Source of the DNA: Halobaculum gomorrense
GTDB lineage: Archaea > Halobacteriota > Halobacteria > Halobacteriales > Haloferacaceae
Direction of reading: 5' to 3'
DNA: 64,000 nt
Assembly (NCBI RefSeq): GCF_900129775.1
Contig: NZ_FQWV01000001.1
Span: 639,176 to 703,175 of the forward strand
In this document: one piece after another, positions 8,240 through 17,488 of the stretch
Numbering within the stretch: the stretch's first letter is position 1
How the letters are laid out: the number at the start of each line of letters is the position of its first letter
Translations under genes and position numbers: made by a program
Notes under the pieces: generated by a model
Seen by the model: the letters and a program-made list of their open reading frames with translations, nothing else
What the model was told of the DNA's origin: nothing
Databases searched by the model: none

Positions 8240-8812
8240 CTACGTCGCGGTCAGTGTTTGCTTAATTACGACCGAGTTTGTCGGCGTGTGCACGACGCGA
8301 ACTGTAATACTCTCGCCACTATTGAGTTCACATTCGGAACTAGCTAATCGGAAGGTGGCTGTTTCGCCTGCCTGCCACTGACCGCCTGCTTCACCAATTG
8401 GTCCGCTCACTGAATTATATGAGTTGTCGAAAATATCGTCGCCACGAACATACTCGCTGGTCGGTACCGGGTCGCCTCCACTTGCCGGTAAGTTCACCAA
8501 TCGACCGGATTTCCCACAGGCGTCCTGTGCATTGACGGCAATTTCGAGGTTAGCAGCTGACAAAGTGTCTCCTGCGATATGCGTGATATTGACTTTTCCA
8601 CCATCATTTCCTTCTTGTGTGACAAGTTCACTGCTTGATTGACCAACGATAGGTCCGGGTTGATTGGCTTCGTCGGTAAATCCAAGCGCTAACACCGAGA
8701 TCGTCGCGGCCAGTATCACTACGATAGCAACCATCAAAATGTTAGCTATAACTGGTGAAACGGCCCGTGACGAAGATATTCTAACCGTATGTGTACTATT
8801 GGACGGGGGCAC
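8240..8812 (-). CDS. type IV pilin-like protein
   Basis: This protein of 190 residues has the archaeal pilin N-terminus (Pilin_N, PF07790). A short basic leader (residues 1-15, ending SSR) precedes the conserved AVSPVIANILMVAIVVILAATISVLALGF helix, which is cleaved by a PibD/FlaK-type prepilin peptidase and buried in the pilus core or membrane. The rest is a secreted domain with N-x-T/S sequons and one cysteine pair. GTG at 8812 is the only in-frame start giving a plausible leader. The region just upstream contains an IS scar and a palindrome that could have changed its promoter. Confidence 0.85.
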   Translation of the reverse strand: MPPSNSTHTVRISSSRAVSPVIANILMVAIVVILAATISVLALGFTDEANQPGPIVGQSSSELVTQEGNDGGKVNITHIAGDTLSAANLEIAVNAQDACGKSGRLVNLPASGGDPVPTSEYVRGDDIFDNSYNSVSGPIGEAGGQWQAGETATFRLASSECELNSGESITVRVVHTPTNSVVIKQTLTAT

Positions 8813-8860
8813 TAATCAATTTATATTATCTTTCAAGAGTACTGCATACGCGCCCTCTAT

Positions 8861-8962
8861 TCAGCAGGACTGCTGAAACCTATCATCGAATGAGGGTTTC
8901 AACAAGGCCGGTGAGAAGGGAAGGTCCTCTCGATGTCAACTCTGAAGGAGTTCAACAGAGCC
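8861..8962 (+). repeat. IS scar with palindrome and dispersed repeat, copy C
   Basis: A perfect palindrome, TCAGCAG-GA-CTGCTGA, lies at 8861-8876. Bases 8894-8909 are the exact inverse of 6648-6663. Bases 8910-8962 match copy A (2443-2495, inverted) at 42 of 53 positions. The stretch joins pieces that elsewhere flank the IS5 transposase and the tnpB relic, so it looks like a composite IS remnant. It falls in the gene-less interval 8813-9208, of which the remainder shows nothing I can identify except a TATA-like CTTAACC about 27 nt before 9209. Confidence 0.6.
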
Positions 8963-9208
8963 GGATCCGCTGGTCCGGGGCAGGCCGGAGTCACGCTCGG
9001 GGAGGCTGCGACCGCCGTGGGAACTGGCTGAGGTCGGCCTTTCTCGGTTCCTGTGAGTTGCGTCGTCGAAGCGGGAAGCCTCGACGCTTGACCCCGAGGC
9101 GGTTCACACGGCGTCGAAGGACACGGGAGTTCTTCGAGATGGGTGAGGTGGCTCTCGGCATCCGAGGCACGGCACGCTTAACCCGGTTCCGGTCGCACAC
9201 CGACGGGA

Positions 9209-10144
<936 letters not shown>

Positions 10145-10224
10145 GTCGCGCGGGCGAGGTCGCCGGGGGCGGGAGCGACGCCGACCTGACACCGACGCCG
10201 GCGCGACCCGCCCGGGCGTCGAAC

Positions 10225-11316
10225 TCAGAACTCGAAGCCGCGCGGCGCCGCCGAGGGCGCCAGCGGCGTCGCCGGGAGGCGGTCGGGCACCTCCGGGTCG
10301 TTGAACGCTCGCGGCGCCACGTCGTTCGGGCCGTCGGGGTAGCACACCGACGCCAGCGCGTGCAGTTGGTCCCGGCCGACGCCCAACTCGAACTGCCCGC
10401 CGCCGTACAGCCTCACGTCGCGTTCGCGCGCCCACTCCAGCGTGTCCGACAGCGCCTCCAGCGTGCCGAACCGCGAGGGCTTGATGTTCAGCCACGCGGG
10501 CTCCCACGGCAGGGCCTCGACGCTCTCGATGTCCGTGATCGGGTAGTCCCACGAGACGCGGTGCTCTTGCCCCTCGAAGACGTGACGCGTCTCGTCGGTG
10601 ATCGCCGGGTCCTCGATGACCGCGTTCGGGAACGACTCCAGCACCCACTCGTAGAACGTGGCGTCCGGCTCCTGGTCGACATCGGTTCCCTCGTACAGGC
10701 CTTTCAGATCGAGGACGCGCACCTGCTCGGTCGGCAGGGCCGAGACGACCTCGTCGGTCCAGTCGTCTGTCGGGTCGAGCTTGAACCCGATGCCGGGGAC
10801 GCGGTCGGCGATGGCGGTCACGCGGTCGGCGCTCGGCGGGTCTCCCAGCCGCGTCGACGCCGCGAACGTGACGGGCTCGCGCTCGCGCCCGAGGATGCTC
10901 GCGAGGTCGGTGTCGGACTGCCGGAGCGCCAGATCCATCGCGGCCGACTCGACCGCCCAGCGGCGGTAGGCGTGGCCCGTCTTCCGCTCGGGCGCTCCCA
11001 TCGGAAACAGGTCCACGTCGTCGAGACGGCGGGAGAACTCTCGGAACGTCCACTCGCCGGCGAACGCGTCCGCGAAGTCGACGCCGTCGGCGGTCGTCCG
11101 CGGGTCGCGCTCGGGGGTCGCGAACAGCGCGTCGTGGTCCAGCGCGTCGTAGGTCACGTCCTCGCCGCGACCGAGTTCGCCGTCGCCGCGGAGGCGGACC
11201 GTCGTGCTCACGCGCTCGAACCCCGAGGAGGTGTCGCGGGCGCGTCGGCGGAGGGCCACCGACTCGATCGTCAGCGGGAGGTCGGCGATCGCGCGAAAGA
11301 GGGTGGGTGTGCTCAC
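10225..11316 (-). CDS. enolase-superfamily (mandelate racemase/MLE-like) enzyme
   Basis: This protein of 363 residues starts GTG (MSTPTLFRAIADLPLTIES). The barrel shows the superfamily metal-ligand pattern: D in VLDLKGLYEG, E in VIEDPAI and D in SWDYPITDI, with lysines in IGFKLDP and NIKPSRFGT and a C-terminal GGGQFELGVGR. Members abstract a proton alpha to a carboxylate; the substrate cannot be told from sequence. It resembles a haloarchaeal clade annotated only as enolase-like. It reads in the same direction as the DUF1405 gene at 11394-12152, 77 nt downstream of it, so the two may be co-transcribed. Confidence 0.8.
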   Translation of the reverse strand: MSTPTLFRAIADLPLTIESVALRRRARDTSSGFERVSTTVRLRGDGELGRGEDVTYDALDHDALFATPERDPRTTADGVDFADAFAGEWTFREFSRRLDDVDLFPMGAPERKTGHAYRRWAVESAAMDLALRQSDTDLASILGREREPVTFAASTRLGDPPSADRVTAIADRVPGIGFKLDPTDDWTDEVVSALPTEQVRVLDLKGLYEGTDVDQEPDATFYEWVLESFPNAVIEDPAITDETRHVFEGQEHRVSWDYPITDIESVEALPWEPAWLNIKPSRFGTLEALSDTLEWARERDVRLYGGGQFELGVGRDQLHALASVCYPDGPNDVAPRAFNDPEVPDRLPATPLAPSAAPRGFEF

Positions 11317-11393
11317 GGTCGAACCCTCTCTCCCGCGGGGGATAGTCCTTCCCCGCGGTCGGCGTGGCCTCGCCGAGACCCGACCGTCGGCGG

Positions 11394-12152
11394 TCAGGGC
11401 CGAAGTGCGCCGGCCTCGAACAGCTTCACTCTGGTCGCCAGCGCCAGGAACGTCGCCGTGAGCGTGAGGACGACCGCCCCGGCGGCGGCGATCTCGTGGG
11501 TGGGCGACGGATGGGTGAAGCCGACGCCCGACTCCAAGACCACCTGTCCGGGCATGAGCGTGTGGTGGGGCGTCCCGACGATCGGGAGGAGGTAGTCGAC
11601 CACGTCGTTGAGGCCGTACCACGCGACGGCGACGGCGACCGCCCGCACGGGGAACCCCGAGATGCGGTAGAGGAGGAAGCCCTCGACGGTCATCGCAAGA
11701 TGGGAGAACAGGAGAAACAGGTACATCGGCAGCGGGGTCGCGGCCGTGAAGCCGTCGGCGAACGCCAGCAGGACGAACGGCGTCCACAGCCCCAGCTTCC
11801 AGCAGCCGAAAAAGGCGAGCGCGTTCACGTACTCGTTCGACCGGTCCAGCCTCCACAGGCCGAGCGCGAGCGCGATGAACAGCGTCGCCACCGGGGAATC
11901 CGGCACGAAGACCCACATGCTAGGCGGCGTGCCGCCGAGCTGCCACGTGATCAGCGGGTCCGACAGCGGCAGCGGGTGGACGCCGTAGTACCAGAAGCCG
12001 AAGGCGGTGCCGACGAGGTTGACCGCCACGACGAGCGTCGCGAGCCGGAGGCCGACGTTCTCCAGGGTCCGGGGGAGCGGCGCGACGTACCACGGGAGGT
12101 CCGGACGCTCGGGGAGGCCGTCGTCGTCGGTCAGGTCGGCGAGGGGGCTCAT
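11394..12152 (-). CDS. DUF1405 family membrane protein
   Basis: This polytopic protein of 252 residues has about six membrane segments, starting with MSPLADLTDDDGLPERPDLPWYVAPLP. Family marks include FGFWYYGVHPLPLSDPL, SPVATLFIALALGLWRL, FFGCWKLGLWTPFVLL and YGLNDVVDYLLP. DUF1405 (YpjA-type) proteins occur in Bacillus and haloarchaea and their function is unknown. A paralogue begins 155 bp away on the opposite strand (12308), sharing the same order of motifs. Confidence 0.88.
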   Translation of the reverse strand: MSPLADLTDDDGLPERPDLPWYVAPLPRTLENVGLRLATLVVAVNLVGTAFGFWYYGVHPLPLSDPLITWQLGGTPPSMWVFVPDSPVATLFIALALGLWRLDRSNEYVNALAFFGCWKLGLWTPFVLLAFADGFTAATPLPMYLFLLFSHLAMTVEGFLLYRISGFPVRAVAVAVAWYGLNDVVDYLLPIVGTPHHTLMPGQVVLESGVGFTHPSPTHEIAAAGAVVLTLTATFLALATRVKLFEAGALRP

Positions 12153-12307
12153 TCGGGTGTGGCGTGTGTGGCGCGTCCGCGGCTTAGCCGTGGCGGTGTG
12201 CGGCGGCGGCCCGCGGTCGTCTCGCGGGGATGGCGTGGGGCAGCCGCGGGGGATGCCGCCGAACCACCGCCGATTAAGCCGCAGCCGGCCGACGGTTCGC
12301 CAAGCCC

Positions 12308-13027
12308 GTGGCCGACGACACCGAGGCGCGACGGACCCGCAACCCCGTTCCCGAGACGCTCGCCGAGTTCTACCTCACGACGCCCGCCACGCTCGCGCTG
12401 CTGCTCGTCGCCAACGCGCTCGCCTTTCTCGTCGGGGTGCGCTACTACGTCGAGACGATGCCCGCGGTGGCGACGTACCTGTGGCCGCTGTACGCCGACT
12501 CGCCGACGGCGATCGCGCTCGGGACGCTCGTGCTCGCGGCGCTGGTGCCGTTCGCCGGCTACCGTCTGTCGGCGGTGCCCCGGACCGCAGTGCTGTCGGC
12601 GCTGTCGACGCTCGCGGTCGTCTGGCTGGTCAAGATGGGCCTGTGGACGTTCCTCGCGCTCAACGTCCCGTTCGTCAGGCCGGACCTCCCCGCGGACCTG
12701 TACGTCGGCCTCGACGCCGACTCGCTGTGGGCCTACTGGGGCATCCTCGCCACCCACGCCGCGTTCCTCGCGGAGGCGCTCCTCCTCGCCCGCGTCGGTC
12801 GGACCTCCCGGCCGATCCTCGGCGGCGTCGCGCTGCTCGCGGTCGCGAACGACCTCTTCGACTACGGCTTCCTGCTCGGCCTCCCGCTCGCGAACCACCC
12901 GCCGGTGCGGTACGACCCGGGCTGGACGCTCGCACTCGGGAGCCTCGCGGCGACGGTCACGGCGGTCGCGGTCGCCGCCGCCGTCCTGCCGTCGGGCGAT
13001 GCCGCCGACCGGCGACGCGGTGCTTAA
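12308..13027 (+). CDS. DUF1405 family membrane protein (paralogue)
   Basis: This protein of 239 residues starts GTG with about six membrane segments. It aligns by eye with the divergent neighbour: RYYVETMPAVATYLWPL against WYYGVHPL, SPTAIALGTLVLAAL against SPVATLFIALAL, VWLVKMGLWTFLAL against CWKLGLWTPFVLL, and ANDLFDYGFLLG against LNDVVDYLLP. Its stop codon lies inside the TATA element of the ArsR-type gene that follows. The function is unknown; the divergent pairing suggests two subunits or isoforms (inference). Confidence 0.85.
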   Translation: MADDTEARRTRNPVPETLAEFYLTTPATLALLLVANALAFLVGVRYYVETMPAVATYLWPLYADSPTAIALGTLVLAALVPFAGYRLSAVPRTAVLSALSTLAVVWLVKMGLWTFLALNVPFVRPDLPADLYVGLDADSLWAYWGILATHAAFLAEALLLARVGRTSRPILGGVALLAVANDLFDYGFLLGLPLANHPPVRYDPGWTLALGSLAATVTAVAVAAAVLPSGDAADRRRGA

Positions 13028-13030
13028 ATA
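13023..13030 (+). promoter_or_regulatory. TATA box of ArsR-type gene
   Basis: CTTAAATA is centred 27 nt before the ATG at 13054, the spacing expected for a leaderless haloarchaeal transcript. It overlaps the TAA stop of the preceding DUF1405 gene. Confidence 0.7.
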
Positions 13031-13053
13031 CGCCGAGCGGTTACCTCACGTGT

Positions 13054-13863
13054 ATGGACTCCGCGGTGCTGCTCGATCTCTTGGGCAACGAGAACCGCCG
13101 GCGCATCCTCCGGCTGCTCTCGCATAAGCCCTGTTACGTCACCGAGATCAGCGAGTACCTCGGCGTGTCGCCGAAGGCGGTCATCGACCACCTGCGGAAG
13201 CTGGAGGAGACGGGACTGATCGAGAGCCACACCGACGACCGCCGGCGCAAGTACTTCCACATCGCTCGCGACGTGCGCCTGGAGGTAAACGTCTCGCGCC
13301 ACGGCTTCGGCACGAAGTCCGCGTACCCCGCGAACCCGAGCCTCGACATCCAGGGTCGGTGCCCGCACATGCACATCGACCTGGAGCTCCGGTCGACCGG
13401 GGACGGCGCCGGCGACGACCGTGACACCGACGACGGCGCCGTCCGAAGCGGTCGCGGCGGTCACGCCGACGCCGACGCTGCCGACGCTGCCGACGCTGCC
13501 GACGACGCCGAACGCGACGACCGGCGGGAGGACGGCGACGACGATCGACCCGACGAGCTAGCCGCGCTGGCCGCCGAGTTCGACGAGCTTCAGGACCTGG
13601 AGAACGAGCTTTCGCTCGCCCAGCGGTGGGTTCACGGCCGGATGGCCGATCTGCTCGACAGGGTGAACGACCGCCTCGGCGTCGACGCCGACTCCCGATT
13701 CTACGCGAAGCTGCTCGCGGCGGTCACCTCGACGGACGGCAGTCACCGCGCCGTCGTCGAGGAGGTCGACGCCGACTCGGAGGCCGTCGAAGACGGCCTG
13801 CGCCGGCTCGCAGACGCGGACCTGCTCGCGCGCGAGGCCGGTCGCTGGCGGCTCGTCGAGTAA
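13054..13863 (+). CDS. ArsR-type winged-helix regulator with acidic linker
   Basis: This protein of 269 residues opens with a classical ArsR/HTH_20 domain (residues 1-75: LLDLLGNENRRRILRLLSHKPCYVTEISEYLGVSPKAVIDHLRKLEETGLIE). A middle segment includes GRCPHMHIDLEL, followed by a very acidic low-complexity stretch rich in DAADAADAAD and then a second helical/wHTH-like domain (about 170-269). Two DNA-binding-like domains on a disordered linker are typical of a haloarchaeal family of unknown target. The TATA box at 13023 supports this start. The neighbouring DUF1405 genes are the nearest possible targets. Confidence 0.85.
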   Translation: MDSAVLLDLLGNENRRRILRLLSHKPCYVTEISEYLGVSPKAVIDHLRKLEETGLIESHTDDRRRKYFHIARDVRLEVNVSRHGFGTKSAYPANPSLDIQGRCPHMHIDLELRSTGDGAGDDRDTDDGAVRSGRGGHADADAADAADAADDAERDDRREDGDDDRPDELAALAAEFDELQDLENELSLAQRWVHGRMADLLDRVNDRLGVDADSRFYAKLLAAVTSTDGSHRAVVEEVDADSEAVEDGLRRLADADLLAREAGRWRLVE

Positions 13864-13894
13864 CGTCGGCCGACGCGTCTCGCGCGACCAGGAG

Positions 13895-14443
13895 CTACTC
13901 GACGGCGCGAGTCAGACCCGCCCGGAGGTCGCGCCCGAAGTACACGCCCGCGACCGACAGGAGGACGCCGACGGAGACTCCCACGCCCGCGAGGGTCGCG
14001 CCGGCGCCTGCGGGCGACAGGCCGTACTCGGCGAGCAGGTTCGCCCTGAGGAGCACGCTCCCGCTCGTGAGCGTCCCGAGGAGGAACGCCCCGCCGGCCG
14101 CGAGCGCGCCGGCGACCGCGGTTTCCAGGTACGCCCGCCGCGAGCGCCCCAGTCCGAGGAGGAACGCGGCGGCGAACAGACCGAGGTAGCGGGTGAGCCC
14201 GCCGATCAGCGGCACCGCAGAACCGACGACCAGCCCGCCGACGAGGGCGGCGAGCGTGAGGAGGAAGCCCTTCGCCGAGAACGGCGTCCGTCCGAGCAGC
14301 GATCGCGAGCCGGTCGACCCGGCGTCGTCGGTCGCGGTCGACTCCGCGACCGCGTCGTCGCTCTCGCCGGTGGAGCCGCTGGCGCCGCCGTCGGCGCCGT
14401 CGCGTTCGGCGAGTTCCTGCAGCTCCGCCAGGCGCTTGCCCAT
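13895..14443 (-). CDS. haloarchaeal membrane protein, unknown
   Basis: This protein of 182 residues opens MGKRLAELQELAERDG (amphipathic), followed by an Asp/Ser/Thr-rich linker to about residue 50. Four hydrophobic segments then run through SAKGFLLTLAALVGGLVVG to the C-terminus (RDLRAGLTRAVE). The start at 14443 was chosen because upstream codons give an Ala/Arg shadow-like sequence. It converges with the ArsR-type gene and diverges from gatD. No family is recognised. Confidence 0.65.
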   Translation of the reverse strand: MGKRLAELQELAERDGADGGASGSTGESDDAVAESTATDDAGSTGSRSLLGRTPFSAKGFLLTLAALVGGLVVGSAVPLIGGLTRYLGLFAAAFLLGLGRSRRAYLETAVAGALAAGGAFLLGTLTSGSVLLRANLLAEYGLSPAGAGATLAGVGVSVGVLLSVAGVYFGRDLRAGLTRAVE

Positions 14444-14611
14444 GCCCGGGTGTGCGCGGCGCGCGGCCATGGGTCTTGCGCCGGTCGCGCCGCGCCCGCC
14501 CAGAGCGGCCGCCATGCTACGGCTACCGGCCGGACGAAATCCCCCGACGCGCCGCCCGCGGGGAACCGCGGACGGGCAGGTTCAAGTTCGCCCCGGCCGC
14601 TATCTGCGCGT

Positions 14612-15883
14612 ATGACCCCAAGCCCCGGAGACCGCGTCCGCGTCGAGCGCGCGGGCGTCACCGACGAGGGCGTGTTGATGCCGTCGAGCGACGAGGAGCA
14701 CCTCGTGCTCAAGCTGGAGGGCGGGTACAACGTCGGCGTCGACCGCGCCGACGCCGCCGTCGAGGTGCTCGAAGGCGGCGCCAGAGACGTGGGCGAGGAC
14801 GCCGACGAGGAGGGCGACGCGTCGGTGGTCGCGTTCGACGACGATCTCCCGACGGTCGCGCTCATCTCCACCGGCGGGACGATCGCCTCCACCGTCGACT
14901 ACCGCACCGGCGCCGTCACCGCCCGCTTCGACGCCGAGGACGTGCTGCGCGCCGTCCCCGACCTGGCGGGCCGCGCGAACTACCGCGGCCGCGTCGTCGC
15001 CAACATCCTCTCGGAGAACATGGACCCCGAGACGTGGACGGACCTCGCCGAGGCGGTCCGCGAGGAGATCGAGGCGGGCGCCGACGGCGTCGTCGTCATG
15101 CACGGAACCGACACGATGCAGTACTCCGCGTCGGCGCTGTCGTTCATGCTCGACACGCCGGTTCCGGTCGTGTTCACCGGCAGCCAGCGCTCGGCCGACC
15201 GCCCCTCCTCGGACAACGTGATGAACGCCGTCTGCGCCGTCGAGGCCGCCACATCCGACTGCACAGAGGTGCTGGTCTGCATGCACGGGACGCCGTCGGA
15301 CGACCACTGCGCGCTCCACCGCGGGACGCGCGTCCGAAAGAACCACACCTCCCGCCGCGACGCCTTCGAGACCGTCGGCGCCGAGCCGCTGGGCCGCGTC
15401 GACTACGACCCCCATGAGGACCGCGTCGACGTGTCCTTCCGGGAAAGAAAGGCGTACGCCCGCCGCGGCGACACCGACCTCGCGGTCGCGTCCGACCTCG
15501 CGGAGGACGTGGAACTGGTGAAGTTCACGCCCGGGATGGACCCCGCGGCGCTCGACTACCTCAACGGGAAGTCGGGCGTCGTGATCGAGGGCACCGGGCT
15601 CGGGCACGTCCACACGGACCTCATCCCGCGGTTCGAGGCGCTCGTCGACGACGGCACGACGGTCGTGATGACGAGCCAGTGTCTAGAGGGTCGCGTCTGC
15701 GACCGCGTGTACGACACGGGACGCGACCTGCTGGACGCCGGCGTCGTCGAGGCGGGCGATACGCTGCCGGGCACGGCGAAGGTGAAGCTGATGTGGGCGC
15801 TCGCGAACGTCGCCGACTCCGCCGAGGCGATGGGCTGCGATCTCGCGGGCGAGTTGACCGAGGAGTCGAAGCCCTGGGTATGA
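14612..15883 (+). CDS. gatD: Glu-tRNA(Gln) amidotransferase subunit D
   Basis: This protein of 423 residues is the length of archaeal GatD. A small N-terminal barrel (1-60) is followed by an asparaginase-I type amidohydrolase domain with the catalytic threonine motifs STGGTIAS (86-93) and HGTDTMQYSAS (164-174). GatD releases ammonia from glutamine or asparagine and channels it to GatE, which amidates Glu-tRNA(Gln); archaea lack direct glutaminyl-tRNA charging. gatE is not in the window, so the two subunits are encoded apart. The stop overlaps the following GNAT gene by four bases (ATGA). Confidence 0.95.
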   Translation: MTPSPGDRVRVERAGVTDEGVLMPSSDEEHLVLKLEGGYNVGVDRADAAVEVLEGGARDVGEDADEEGDASVVAFDDDLPTVALISTGGTIASTVDYRTGAVTARFDAEDVLRAVPDLAGRANYRGRVVANILSENMDPETWTDLAEAVREEIEAGADGVVVMHGTDTMQYSASALSFMLDTPVPVVFTGSQRSADRPSSDNVMNAVCAVEAATSDCTEVLVCMHGTPSDDHCALHRGTRVRKNHTSRRDAFETVGAEPLGRVDYDPHEDRVDVSFRERKAYARRGDTDLAVASDLAEDVELVKFTPGMDPAALDYLNGKSGVVIEGTGLGHVHTDLIPRFEALVDDGTTVVMTSQCLEGRVCDRVYDTGRDLLDAGVVEAGDTLPGTAKVKLMWALANVADSAEAMGCDLAGELTEESKPWV

Positions 15884-16821
15884 GCGGGGGCGACTCCCTC
15901 GGCCACGAGTTCGCGGTCCGACAGGCGCGGGAGTCGGACGTCGACGCCGTCGTCGAGTTCACGCGGGACACCTGGGGCGACCGCCACGGCGACTACCTCC
16001 CGGACGTGTTCGGCGACATGGTCGCCTCCGACGGCCCGACCCAGCGCACGCTGGTCGTCGACGTCGACGACGGCGATGACGTGGCCGGCGTCCTCCAGTG
16101 CGTCATGCTCTCGGACACCGAGGCGTGGGCGCAGGCGATGCGCGTCAACCCCGACTACCGCGGCAACGGCCTCTCGCCGACACTCTCGCAGGCGGCGTTC
16201 CGGTGGGCGCGCGACCGGGGCGCGGTCGTCGTCCGCAACATGGTGTTCTCGTGGAACATGGCCGGGCTCGGGCAGTCGCGGTCGGTCGGGTTCGCCCCAG
16301 CGACGGAGTTCCGCTGGCTCCGGCCCGACCCGGACCCCGACGCCACCCCCGCGCTCGACGTGGTCGCCGACCCCGACGCCGCGTGGGCGTACTGGACGGA
16401 CAGCGACGCGCGCGATCACCTCCGCGGGCTGGCGATGGACGACGCGGAGTCGTGGGCCTGCTCGGAGCTGACGCGCGCGGACCTCGCGGCGGCGGCCGAC
16501 CGCGACGGGCTGTTCGCCGTCGTCGACGGCGGGACGCGGGCGATGTCGGCACTGGCGTACACCTACGACCGCGAGAACGACGAGGGCGTCGAACAGACGT
16601 GGGGCGTCTACCACGCCGCCGCCTGGGACGACGCCGAGGCGCTCGACGCGCTCGCGGACGCCGTCGCACGCGCCGCCGCCGAGCGCGGGATCGACGAGAC
16701 GCGGATCCTGATCCCCGAGGGCGCACGCTGGGTGTCGGACGCGGCCACGACGCGCACGCCCGTCTCCGACGAGCCCGACTTCGTACTCGCGGCGGACCTC
16801 ACTGACGAGTCGCTGTACTGA
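15880..16821 (+). CDS. GNAT-family N-acetyltransferase
   Basis: This protein of 313 residues has an N-terminal GNAT domain (about 10-150) with the acetyl-CoA loop region VNPDYRGNGLSPTLSQAAFRWA (V-x-x-x-x-R-G-x-G-type motif A). A second, degenerate GNAT-like half follows. The substrate is unknown. The ATG overlaps the gatD stop (ATGA), so it is translationally coupled to gatD and very likely co-transcribed; a role in tRNA or amino-acid metabolism is only a guess from this context. Confidence 0.85.
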   Translation: MSGGDSLGHEFAVRQARESDVDAVVEFTRDTWGDRHGDYLPDVFGDMVASDGPTQRTLVVDVDDGDDVAGVLQCVMLSDTEAWAQAMRVNPDYRGNGLSPTLSQAAFRWARDRGAVVVRNMVFSWNMAGLGQSRSVGFAPATEFRWLRPDPDPDATPALDVVADPDAAWAYWTDSDARDHLRGLAMDDAESWACSELTRADLAAAADRDGLFAVVDGGTRAMSALAYTYDRENDEGVEQTWGVYHAAAWDDAEALDALADAVARAAAERGIDETRILIPEGARWVSDAATTRTPVSDEPDFVLAADLTDESLY

Positions 16822-16861
16822 GCCGCAACCGGTTTCACCCGTCGGCGCGAGTGGACGGCTT

Positions 16862-17116
16862 ATGCGCCACCTCGGCGCGGCCGCTTCGGCGACGCTGCCG
16901 CTTCAGCTCGGGCCGCTCGACCCCGGGATCGTCGGCCTGCTGAACGTGATCGTCGCCGTCGTCGTCGGCTACTTCACATATCAGGACGCGAAAGGCCGCC
17001 GGACAGACTCCCCGAAACTGTGGGCCGTCGCGTTGGCGCTGGCGTCGCTGCTGTTGAACCTCGTGGGGTTCCTCCTCGCGTTCGCGGTGTACTACGCCGT
17101 CGTCATCCGCGAGTGA
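16862..17116 (+). CDS. small two-pass membrane protein
   Basis: This protein of 84 residues has two hydrophobic segments (about 20-40 and 55-80) flanking the loop YFTYQDAKGRRTDSPKLW. The same YQDAKG(R/Q)R...LWA phrase is in the next gene (17189), so the two are tandem paralogues. Function is unknown; the layout resembles two-helix PLDc_N-like membrane anchors but lacks a catalytic domain. Confidence 0.75.
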   Translation: MRHLGAAASATLPLQLGPLDPGIVGLLNVIVAVVVGYFTYQDAKGRRTDSPKLWAVALALASLLLNLVGFLLAFAVYYAVVIRE

Positions 17117-17188
17117 ACGGACGGGCGGGAACGCGACCCGTCGCGCGGCACCGACGCGGTTTTGTCGACCCCGTCACAACGCCGGAGT

Positions 17189-17440
17189 ATGGTCCCCCTC
17201 CCACTGTTCGGTGCGCTGCCCGGCGGCGTCGAGTTGCTGATCATCGGCTTCATCTTCCTGTTGATCTTCTCGCTGTTGCTCCCTGTCGGGATGGCCTACT
17301 GGGTGTACCAGGACGCCAAGGGGCAGCGCGGCACCGACGAGGCGCTGTGGGCGCTGGCGACGGTGCTCGCCGGCCTGTTCGTCTCCGTCTTCGGCGCCGG
17401 CGCGGTGGTGCTTCTGTACCTCCTCATCGAACGCGAGTAG
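17189..17440 (+). CDS. small two-pass membrane protein (tandem paralogue)
   Basis: This protein of 83 residues has two hydrophobic segments around the loop YWVYQDAKGQRGTDEALWALA, clearly related to the preceding gene; both end in a short charged tail (RE or ERE). The ATG at 17189 gives the N-terminus MVPLPLFGALPGG, with the membrane segment directly after. Function is unknown. Confidence 0.78.
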   Translation: MVPLPLFGALPGGVELLIIGFIFLLIFSLLLPVGMAYWVYQDAKGQRGTDEALWALATVLAGLFVSVFGAGAVVLLYLLIERE

Positions 17441-17488
17441 GCCGCGCGGTCCGGTCTCCACCGCCCGACCGCCGCGGCGCCCGCCCGC

